From an uncultured Bacteroidales bacterium (GTDB taxonomy: Bacteria; Bacteroidota; Bacteroidia; Bacteroidales; UBA932): DNA of 12,401 bases. Below the pieces are notes generated by a model. The model was given only the letters and a program-made list of their open reading frames with translations, was not told the DNA's origin and searched no databases. Positions 1 through 5,215 of this stretch are shown one piece after another; positions within the stretch are counted from its first letter, which is position 1; every line of letters begins with the position of its first letter. The translations under genes and the position numbers were made by a program. The DNA lies in the NCBI GenBank assembly GCA_927798505.1, contig CAKMNE010000031.1, positions 1 through 12,401 on the forward strand. The letters run 5' to 3'.

Positions 1-1
1 T

Positions 2-232
2 ATGGGCTTCACGCCCAAGTACCTGTCCAAGCTTATCAAGGAGGTCAGCGGCCGTTCCGCCCCGGAATGGATAGACTCGTTCGTGATTCTTGAGGCCAAG
101 AATATGCTCAAGTATTCGGACTGCACCATCAAGGAAATCGTGTTCCGGCTGAACTTTCCGAACCAGTCGGTCTTCTACAAGTATTTCAAGGCTCATACGG
201 GTATGACCCCGAGCGAGTACCGCGCAAGTTGA
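2..232 (+). CDS. AraC-family transcriptional regulator, C-terminal DNA-binding fragment (5' end outside window)
   Basis: This is the last 76 codons of a regulator whose 5' part lies before the window, so the methionine at position 2 is probably internal. The fragment covers the end of the first helix-turn-helix (a YLSKLIKEVSG segment, matching the usual family form YLSxLFKxxxG) and the complete second one: TIKEIVFRLNF, then SVFYKYFKAHTGMTPSEYR, which is the family signature ending in G-x-T-P-x-x-Y-R. It stops seven residues after that signature begins to close, as family members normally do. The N-terminal sensing part is not visible, so it could be a plain AraC activator or the output end of a hybrid two-component system, a common regulator of glycan loci in Bacteroidota. 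Control of the neighbouring sugar genes is inference from position. Family assignment is firm; ligand and targets are unknown. Confidence 0.92.
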   Translation: MGFTPKYLSKLIKEVSGRSAPEWIDSFVILEAKNMLKYSDCTIKEIVFRLNFPNQSVFYKYFKAHTGMTPSEYRAS

Positions 233-348
233 TGAGTTAAAACCTTTTAGCCTTGTCGGGAGGGTCGCTTGTTTTGAATAATGCTAAAATGTTTTATAAT
301 TGCAAATTGATAGTACCGATATTTTTCTGCTTAAAAATTGAAAAATTG

Positions 349-379
349 TTTGGTAATCTGATTTTAATATCTATCTTTG
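349..379 (+). promoter_or_regulatory. Bacteroidota-type promoter (TTTG, 19 bp, TAnnTTTG)
   Basis: A TTTG at 349-352 is followed after 19 bp by TATCTTTG at 372-379. This matches the established Bacteroidota housekeeping consensus (TTTG, N19-21, TAnnTTTG) at both boxes and in spacing, and it sits in very AT-rich DNA. Transcription would start near 385-388. The next real gene on this strand is more than 1.3 kb away, and an intrinsic terminator lies only about 55 bp after the predicted start, so the product should be a short RNA. Confidence 0.6.
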
Positions 380-385
380 CATTGG

Positions 386-473
386 GCATATGAAAAGTAA
401 TTTTCATGTCTATTTGTTAAGTTCGTTTTATATACGTGGCTGCGGCTTTGGGGAAGGCTGCAGCCACTTTTTT
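386..473 (+). ncRNA. Candidate small non-coding RNA (about 88 nt)
   Basis: The predicted transcript runs from just after the TATCTTTG box to the T-run of the terminator. It contains a perfect 7-bp hairpin (390-396 pairs with 401-407, loop GTAA), a single-stranded AU-rich linker (408-435) and a terminator hairpin (436-467) followed by six T. This promoter, hairpin, linker, terminator layout is typical of bacterial sRNAs. No known RNA family is recognised. A 49-codon open frame starts at 390 but runs through the terminator into the 3' end of the opposite gene, so it is unlikely to be translated. Alternatively the hairpin is simply the terminator of the regulator gene ending at 232. Confidence 0.4.
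436..473 (+). terminator. Rho-independent terminator
   Basis: GTGGCTGC at 436-443 pairs perfectly with GCAGCCAC at 460-467, and six T follow directly (468-473). This is a good intrinsic terminator on the plus strand. Read from the minus strand the same stem lies about 65 bp beyond the kinase stop codon but is followed by a mixed GTATATAAAA stretch rather than a T-run, so it is weaker for the kinase transcript. Confidence 0.75.
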
Positions 474-531
474 GTGTGGCCGGATTTGATGGGAGTTGCT
501 GCTATCAGCAATTTCGCCAAACGCCCCGGGC

Positions 532-1491
532 CTACATGAACGCCAAGGCAGAGGCGCCGAGAATGGCGGCGTCAGACTCGCTGAGCGCAGAATGAAGCAA
601 CTTGACCTTGCCGCGCCACTGACGCAACACATTGTCATCCATCGCCTTGCGCACCGGATCCATAAGCAGTTCACCGGCACGGGCCAAACCGCCGAACAGC
701 ACTATAGCCTCAGGCGAGCTGAAAGCGATGAAATCCGCCAGGCTGCGTCCCAGAATAGTACCCGTATAGTCGAAAATCCTGATGGCCAGCGCATCACCGC
801 TGACCGCGGCATCAAACACAGCCTTGGAACTCAGATTGTTGACCTCCCTCAGCATCGAAGGCTCATCACTCGCCTGAAGCCATTCCTTCGCCGTCCTCGC
901 CACGCCCGTAGCAGAACAATAACACTCCAGACAACCCTTCTTACCGCAGCCACAGAGCCGGCCGCCTTCCCGCTCCACGCACACGTGGCCCAGTTCTCCG
1001 GCGCAACCGTCGTGACCATATACAATATTTCCGCCAATGACAATTCCGCTCCCGACTCCGGTTCCGAGGGTAATCATGATGAAATCCTTCATTCCCTTGG
1101 CGACGCCGTACTTCATCTCGCCGGCAGCGGCGGCATTCGCGTCATTCGTGAGCCTGACAGGAAGACCTCCCATCCTTTCGGAAAGCATACGCGAGAACTC
1201 AACGCAACCATCCGCCGCCCATTCCAGGTTCGGCGCATTGCTGATGCAGCCCGTGTAATAATTCGCATTCGGCGCTCCGGCACCTATGCCCCTGACCCTG
1301 CCTTCAGTCCCGGTCTGCGCAATAAGGCCCCTGACAGCGGCCGCCAGAGCATCGACAAAAGCCTCCGCATCCTTTCCGTAGGTGTCCGTCCGTATCACTG
1401 ACCTTGCCAGTATCCCGCCTTCCGCATTGACCACGCCTATCTTGCTCGTCTGACCGCCGATGTCTATTCCTATAGCTATATCCTTTGCCAT
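532..1491 (-). CDS. ROK-family sugar kinase (glucokinase-like)
   Basis: This 319-residue cytoplasmic protein has full family length and the complete set of ROK hallmarks. The N-terminal phosphate-binding motif is DIGGQTSKIG (residues 10-19). The catalytic aspartate is D117 in TNDANAAAAGE. A second glycine-rich ATP-binding loop, LGTGVGSG, lies at 142-149. The zinc and sugar-binding region is AGELGH (164-169) followed by CGCGKKGCLE (180-189), with H169, C180, C182 and C187 as the expected zinc ligands. ROK kinases phosphorylate glucose, fructose, N-acetylhexosamines or related hexoses at the expense of ATP; the sequence does not settle which. There is no DNA-binding domain, so it is a kinase and not a ROK repressor. 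It is transcribed divergently from the GH43 gene across a 288-bp gap, which suggests but does not prove a role in the same sugar pathway. The ATG at 1491 places the phosphate motif at the usual distance from the N-terminus. Confidence 0.94.
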   Translation of the reverse strand: MAKDIAIGIDIGGQTSKIGVVNAEGGILARSVIRTDTYGKDAEAFVDALAAAVRGLIAQTGTEGRVRGIGAGAPNANYYTGCISNAPNLEWAADGCVEFSRMLSERMGGLPVRLTNDANAAAAGEMKYGVAKGMKDFIMITLGTGVGSGIVIGGNIVYGHDGCAGELGHVCVEREGGRLCGCGKKGCLECYCSATGVARTAKEWLQASDEPSMLREVNNLSSKAVFDAAVSGDALAIRIFDYTGTILGRSLADFIAFSSPEAIVLFGGLARAGELLMDPVRKAMDDNVLRQWRGKVKLLHSALSESDAAILGASALAFM

Positions 1492-1519
1492 TTTCTTTGA
1501 ATATGATGACTTGCATATT

Positions 1520-1549
1520 CCGGGAGCGGTAATCTGCCTTTCCTCCCGG
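1520..1549 (-). other. Hairpin in kinase leader
   Basis: CCGGGAG at 1520-1526 is perfectly complementary to CTCCCGG at 1543-1549, with a 16-base loop. If transcription starts about 7 bases after the TAGTTTTG box, the stem would lie at or very near the 5' end of the kinase mRNA, where such stems often protect transcripts. It has no T-run, so it is not an attenuator by itself. Confidence 0.35.
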
Positions 1550-1555
1550 GGTGGA

Positions 1556-1563
1556 CAAAACTA
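1556..1563 (-). promoter_or_regulatory. Putative -7 box for the ROK kinase gene
   Basis: Read on the minus strand this is TAGTTTTG, an exact match to the Bacteroidota -7 consensus TAnnTTTG, located 65 bp upstream of the kinase start codon. No clean TTTG is found 19-21 bp further upstream (only GTTC-like bases), so the call rests on one box and on position. Confidence 0.4.
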
Positions 1564-1662
1564 CGAAAAAAACGCATCAGAATGAACACCTTGCCCAAAC
1601 TTGCTGACACGATATTTAAAGGATATGAACTACCCATTGCTCCCCTCATCGGAGCTTATTGT

Positions 1663-1701
1663 TAAATTTGCATCAGAATCCTGCAATAATCCATATCTTT
1701 G
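1663..1701 (+). promoter_or_regulatory. Tandem putative -7 boxes for the GH43-esterase unit
   Basis: Two exact TAnnTTTG matches occur in the kinase-GH43 gap: TAAATTTG at 1663-1670 and TATCTTTG at 1694-1701. They are 110 and 79 bp from the GH43 start codon. The TTTG of the first box is 23 bp from the second, so it could act as a slightly long-spaced -33 element for it. The first box has only ATTGC about 22 bp upstream. One or both may be used. Confidence 0.42.
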
Positions 1702-1779
1702 GAAAGCATATGCGGATTCGTGTTCCGTGTGCTTTCGGAACTTGAGTGACAGAGAGAAACCAATAACCACAGGATTATT

Positions 1780-3141
1780 ATGAATATTACCAGAACAGCA
1801 GCCGCCGCGGCGGCATTGATGATGACGGCGGTCGCCGCATCGGCTCAGAACCCTATCATCAGGGACAACTTCTCGGCAGACCCTTCGGCGCACGTTTTCG
1901 ACGGAAGGGTATATGTCTACCCGTCCCACGATATTCCGGCACCTTATGACTATGCCAGGAAGGACTGGTTCTGTATGGCCGACTACCACGTGTACTCCTC
2001 CGACAACCTCGTCGACTGGGTTGACCACGGAGTGATAGTTGACCAGAAGTCTGTGCCTTGGGTGAATTCCACCAGCTACAGCATGTGGGCTCCGGACTGC
2101 AACTACAAGAACGGAAAATACTACTTCTATTTCCCTGCGGGACAGAAACCCAAGCCGGGACAGCGCTTTGCCGGCAACGGCATAGGCGTGGCGGTGTCCG
2201 ACACCCCTTACGGACCGTTCGTATGCCAGGAAGAGCCTATCAAGGGCATAGGCGGAATCGACCCTTGCATATTCATAGATGACGACGGAACTCCTTACCT
2301 CACTTGGTCAGGCCGCGGTCTCCAGATTGCAAGACTCAAGGACAATATGCTCGAGCTTGATTCCGAGCCTGTTGCAGTGAGCGAGGTTCCGGACGGCTTC
2401 AAGGAGGGTCCGTATCTGTTCAAGCGCAACGGCATATACTATTACACCTTCCCTTGGGTCGAGAAGGACCGCGAGTGTCTGGCTTACTGTATGAGTGACA
2501 AGCCTATGGGTCCGTATGTGTTCAAGGGCAAGATAATGGAGCAGTCTGAGACCGAGTGCTGGACCAACCACCATTCGGTTGTCGAGTTCAAGGGCCAGTG
2601 GTATCTCTTCTACCACCACAATGACTATTCTCCGTATTTTGACAAGAACAGATCGGTCTGCGTGGACGAGATACATTTCAATCCTGACGGCACCATCGTT
2701 CCTGTCGTTCCTACCTTCCGCGGCGTCGGCATCACCCCTGCGCACAGCAACATCCAGATAGACAGATACTCCGACAAGGATGAGGCCAAGGTGGATATCG
2801 AATTCCTCAGGGACGAGAACACCTTCGAGGGCTGGAAGACCGTCTTCCACAACACCGCTTCAGAATACAAGGAGCCTATATGGATCCGTTACGACCGTGT
2901 GGACTTCGGCAAGGGCTGGGACAATGCGACCCTGCGCTGCCATTCTCTGGCCGGAGGCAAAATCGAGGTTCGCGCCGATGCCATCGACGGTCCGCTCGTG
3001 GCTGAGTTCAAGGTCGGCGGCGTGAGCAGCTGGAACGAAATCACCGTGAAGGCAAGCTCCAAGCCTGAGGGCGTACACGATCTCTTCGTGCTAATGACCG
3101 AAGGTAACCATATTGACGTTGATTGGGTAAGCTTCAAATAA
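1780..3141 (+). CDS. Secreted GH43 glycoside hydrolase with C-terminal CBM6-like module
   Basis: A 453-residue exported enzyme. Residues 1-22 form a type I signal peptide (Ala-rich core ending ASA before Q23) with no lipobox, so a soluble periplasmic or secreted protein is expected. Residues 24 to about 325 are the five-bladed propeller of family GH43. The three acidic residues match the family pattern: D34 in SADPSAHVF (general base), D161 in GGIDPCIFIDDDG (transition-state/pKa modulator) and E209 in FKEGPYLF (general acid). A WTNHH motif (261-265) supplies active-site histidines. Residues about 338-453 resemble a carbohydrate-binding module of family 6, ending in IDVDWVSF as these beta-sandwich modules do. 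GH43 enzymes with CBM6 usually act as alpha-L-arabinofuranosidases or beta-xylosidases on arabinoxylan or arabinan; the exact activity cannot be read here. It is first in a two-gene unit, 10 bp before the esterase. Confidence 0.93.
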   Translation: MNITRTAAAAAALMMTAVAASAQNPIIRDNFSADPSAHVFDGRVYVYPSHDIPAPYDYARKDWFCMADYHVYSSDNLVDWVDHGVIVDQKSVPWVNSTSYSMWAPDCNYKNGKYYFYFPAGQKPKPGQRFAGNGIGVAVSDTPYGPFVCQEEPIKGIGGIDPCIFIDDDGTPYLTWSGRGLQIARLKDNMLELDSEPVAVSEVPDGFKEGPYLFKRNGIYYYTFPWVEKDRECLAYCMSDKPMGPYVFKGKIMEQSETECWTNHHSVVEFKGQWYLFYHHNDYSPYFDKNRSVCVDEIHFNPDGTIVPVVPTFRGVGITPAHSNIQIDRYSDKDEAKVDIEFLRDENTFEGWKTVFHNTASEYKEPIWIRYDRVDFGKGWDNATLRCHSLAGGKIEVRADAIDGPLVAEFKVGGVSSWNEITVKASSKPEGVHDLFVLMTEGNHIDVDWVSFK

Positions 3142-3151
3142 TCATATACAT

Positions 3152-4729
3152 ATGAAAAAGATACTGTGGGCGCTGGCTTGTGCCGCACTGCTCTTCGCCT
3201 CCTGCGGGGAAGAGGCTCCGGGTCTTGTGAAGGTCCGTTCCGGTAAGGTTCAGGGCGTGGTCACCGAAGGATTGACCATATACAAAGGCATACCGTTCGC
3301 GGCTCCGCCTGTGGGCGATCTCAGGTGGAAGGCTCCTCAGAGGGAGGCGTCGTGGGACACCGTTCTCGTGGCTGACCATTTCGCTCCGGGCGCCATGCAG
3401 GGTGGACATTCCCCTGTGGGATTCAGCGAGGACTGCCTCTATCTGAACGTATGGACTCCGGCAGCTTCGAAGAAAGACAAGCTGCCTGTGCTCGTGTGGA
3501 TATATGGCGGCGGTTTTGCCGGCGGACACACTGCAGACCCGAACTATGACTGCGAGGCTCTCGCGCGCAAGGGCGGCATCGTGATGGTAAGCGTGGCTTA
3601 CCGTGTGGGCAAGCTCGGTTTCCTGGCTCATCCTGAGCTCTCTGCCGAGAATCCTCAGCACGTGAGCGGCAACTACGGTCTTCTTGACCAGATAGCTGCG
3701 CTCCAGTGGGTGCAGGAAAACATAGCCCAGTTCGGCGGCGATCCTGACAAGGTCACCATATTCGGAGAATCGGCCGGAGGCATTTCCGTGAGCCAGCTCT
3801 GCGCTTCGCCTCTGGCGGCGGGTCTGTTCCGTGGTGCCATATCCCAGAGTGGCGGTTCGTTCGGTCCTACGAGGCCTACGACTTATCCGGGCGAGAATAT
3901 GAAGACTCTCTCTGATGCGGAGAAGGACGGTCTGAAGATCGCCGAGTCGCTGGGGGCTTCGTCCCTTGCCGAGATGAGGGCTCTGGACGCTTCCGCTTTT
4001 GTGACCAACGGTCTGTCTGCCAATGGCGGAGGCTGGCCTATAGTTGACGGATATGTGATTCCGGGCGACCAGTATGAGCTCTATGAGCAGGGGCGCTATA
4101 ATGATGTCGCTGTGCTCATAGGCTATAATTCCGACGAAGGCGCAAGTTTCGGCGGTCTTGGCGGTGCTTCAACTCCTGAAGGCCATATCGCCGGCGTGCA
4201 AAAGCGTTACGGCAAGTTCGCCGAGGACCTGCTTGCGGCATATCCGCTTGAGGACGGCAAGGTTGGCAAGCAGGCGAGGGACCTGATGCGTGATGCTGCA
4301 TTCGGATGGCAGACCTGGGCTTGGGGCTGCCTTCAGGCCAAGACCGGCAAGTCTCCTGTCTATATGTATTATTTTGACCAGCATCCGGAGTATCCTGAGG
4401 ATTCTCCGAGATATGGCTACGGCTCTCCTCACGGACAGGACGTCGCTTATGTCTTCCAGCATATGGAGAATTCGCGTATGAAGGAGTCTGACCTTCCGCT
4501 TTCCGATGCGATGGGACAGTATTGGATCAATTTCACGAAATATGGCGACCCGAATGGGGAGGGGCTTCCGAAGTGGCCTCGCTTCATGGGGGAGGACGAC
4601 TCCCAGTATATGTATCTGACCGGTCCTGAACCGTTTGCCGGTCCTGTGCCTAGCCTTGAGTCTCTCAAGGTTCTGGATGCGTATTTCGCGTGGAGGCGTA
4701 CTGACGAGGGCAAGGCTGCAAGCCTTTGA
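3152..4729 (+). CDS. Lipoprotein type-B carboxylesterase
   Basis: A 525-residue alpha/beta-hydrolase of the type-B carboxylesterase (para-nitrobenzyl esterase) family, full length. The N-terminus is a lipoprotein signal with lipobox FASC (Cys18). The acidic GEEA after the cysteine resembles Bacteroidota surface-export signals, so an outer-membrane, possibly outward-facing enzyme is inferred. The catalytic triad is complete: S207 in FGESAGG, E329 in NSDEG and H427 in GSPHGQD. The oxyanion-hole glycines lie in YGGGF (119-121), and EDCLYLN (93-99) is the second family signature. It would hydrolyse carboxylic esters; next to a GH43 enzyme, removal of acetyl or phenolic esters from a plant polysaccharide is plausible but not shown. 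Other members of this family are detoxifying or antibiotic-modifying esterases. The start follows the GH43 stop by 10 bp, without a Shine-Dalgarno sequence, implying cotranscription. A terminator follows. Confidence 0.93.
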   Translation: MKKILWALACAALLFASCGEEAPGLVKVRSGKVQGVVTEGLTIYKGIPFAAPPVGDLRWKAPQREASWDTVLVADHFAPGAMQGGHSPVGFSEDCLYLNVWTPAASKKDKLPVLVWIYGGGFAGGHTADPNYDCEALARKGGIVMVSVAYRVGKLGFLAHPELSAENPQHVSGNYGLLDQIAALQWVQENIAQFGGDPDKVTIFGESAGGISVSQLCASPLAAGLFRGAISQSGGSFGPTRPTTYPGENMKTLSDAEKDGLKIAESLGASSLAEMRALDASAFVTNGLSANGGGWPIVDGYVIPGDQYELYEQGRYNDVAVLIGYNSDEGASFGGLGGASTPEGHIAGVQKRYGKFAEDLLAAYPLEDGKVGKQARDLMRDAAFGWQTWAWGCLQAKTGKSPVYMYYFDQHPEYPEDSPRYGYGSPHGQDVAYVFQHMENSRMKESDLPLSDAMGQYWINFTKYGDPNGEGLPKWPRFMGEDDSQYMYLTGPEPFAGPVPSLESLKVLDAYFAWRRTDEGKAASL

Positions 4730-4761
4730 TTGATAGGGTATTCCAGTACATTTTGATATGT

Positions 4762-4785
4762 GAGGGCGGCAAAGCCGCCCTCTTT
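4762..4785 (+). terminator. Intrinsic terminator of the GH43-esterase unit
   Basis: GAGGGCGGC at 4762-4770 pairs perfectly with GCCGCCCTC at 4774-4782 across an AAA loop and is followed by TTT. The 9-bp GC-rich stem begins 32 bp after the esterase stop codon. The T-run is short, but position and stem strength support termination. It separates the enzyme unit from the susCD unit. Confidence 0.75.
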
Positions 4786-4836
4786 CCGTATCTGGCCGCC
4801 GATGATTCGTGGCCGTTCGTCGAACCTGACGCTTCA

Positions 4837-4875
4837 CACCCCTCCGCCTCACCCCTCCGCCTCACCCCTCCCGCC
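4837..4875. repeat. Short tandem repeat, 13-bp unit, about three copies
   Basis: The unit CACCCCTCCGCCT occurs twice exactly (4837-4849 and 4850-4862), followed by a diverged third copy (4863-4875) with one C-for-G change and a shifted end. The stretch is almost pure pyrimidine on this strand and lies in the non-coding gap after the terminator. No function is evident; slippage could vary the copy number. Confidence 0.75.
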
Positions 4876-4986
4876 ATCCCTCGCTCCTGTTACTCTAAAA
4901 TGATTTATCCATTTGAGGCATAAAAAGATGTTAAATTATTAGATGTGTGACATTTTGTAGAATAGTTTAACTAGAAATGTGAAAAT

Positions 4987-5005
4987 TTCTTACACTTTGT
5001 AAGAA
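4987..5005. repeat. Inverted repeat TTCTTAC-N5-GTAAGAA
   Basis: Perfect 7-bp arms at 4987-4993 and 4999-5005 are separated by ACTTT. It is about 105 bp upstream of the putative -7 box of susC. The geometry suits either a regulator operator or a weak RNA hairpin. Confidence 0.4.
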
Positions 5006-5110
5006 GAATCAATTATTTTTTAACCATCTTGTAAGCTGGAGGAAAATGGCTAAAGAGTGCATTGCGTGCACGGGATTACCAAAAATGTACGCATATACGT
5101 TTTTTTTTCA

Positions 5111-5118
5111 TACTTTTG
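5111..5118 (+). promoter_or_regulatory. Putative -7 box for the susC-susD unit
   Basis: TACTTTTG matches TAnnTTTG exactly and lies 97 bp upstream of the susC start codon. The expected TTTG 19-21 bp upstream is missing (the bases there are ATGTACG), which would suit an activator-dependent promoter. A T-run (5100-5108) lies between the two element positions. Confidence 0.4.
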
Positions 5119-5145
5119 CTGAATAACGTGTTGAAATGCGTGGTT

Positions 5146-5172
5146 TTCCGACCTGCAGCCGGAAGGCTTCCG
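5146..5172 (+). other. Competing stem-loops in the susC leader
   Basis: The block CGGAA at 5160-5164 can pair upstream with TTCCG at 5146-5150 (9-base loop) or downstream with TTCCG at 5168-5172 (3-base loop GGC). The two pairings exclude each other. Both lie in the presumed mRNA leader, ending 43 bp before the start codon. Stems are only 5 bp, so a switch role is speculative. Confidence 0.3.
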
Positions 5173-5215
5173 TATATACGCATACTATCTATTCATTATA
5201 TTAAACTATTGGCTT

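Larger units (their letters stand above)
4876..5215 (+). promoter_or_regulatory. AT-rich regulatory gap and leader upstream of susC
   Basis: This 340-bp stretch has no credible gene. From about 4900 it becomes strongly AT-rich. It holds an inverted repeat (4987-5005), a small stem GTGCA/TGCAC (5057-5071), a -7-like box (5111-5118), two near-identical decamers (5090-5099 and 5171-5180) and competing hairpins (5146-5172). It is the obvious control region for the susC, susD and downstream lipoprotein genes. Regulation by an ECF sigma/anti-sigma pair or by an AraC/hybrid regulator is usual for such loci; the sequence does not say which. Confidence 0.5.

Noticed and set aside
233..348. Possible RNA gene or insertion-sequence remnant in the gap after the regulator.
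   Set aside because: I see no tRNA fold, no terminal inverted repeats and no transposase fragment, only AT-rich DNA.
390..539. A 49-codon open frame starting just after the 372-379 promoter box.
   Set aside because: It runs through a strong terminator (436-473) and into the 3' end of the opposite kinase gene, and its start lies inside a perfect hairpin. A small peptide is possible but less likely than a non-coding RNA.
496..1401. A 301-codon open frame on the plus strand opposite the kinase gene.
   Set aside because: The minus-strand frame carries every ROK motif, including the catalytic Asp and zinc-binding Cys residues. The plus-strand product shows no recognisable domain, is rich in Arg, His and Pro as antisense reading of GC-rich genes tends to be, and has no promoter.
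1601..1783. A 60-codon open frame leading into the GH43 start.
   Set aside because: It covers the putative GH43 promoters, overlaps the GH43 start codon in another frame and has no recognisable features.
4169..4852. A 227-codon minus-strand frame opposite the esterase and its terminator.
   Set aside because: The esterase frame has the complete catalytic triad; the opposite frame is Arg-rich, has no domain and crosses the terminator hairpin.
4837..4875. Possible CRISPR-like array.
   Set aside because: The repeats are directly contiguous with no spacers and the unit is only 13 bp, so this is an ordinary tandem repeat.
4726..4923. A 65-codon plus-strand frame after the esterase.
   Set aside because: It is made largely of the terminator hairpin and the pyrimidine tandem repeat, which gives a low-complexity Pro/Ser product, so it is not a credible gene.
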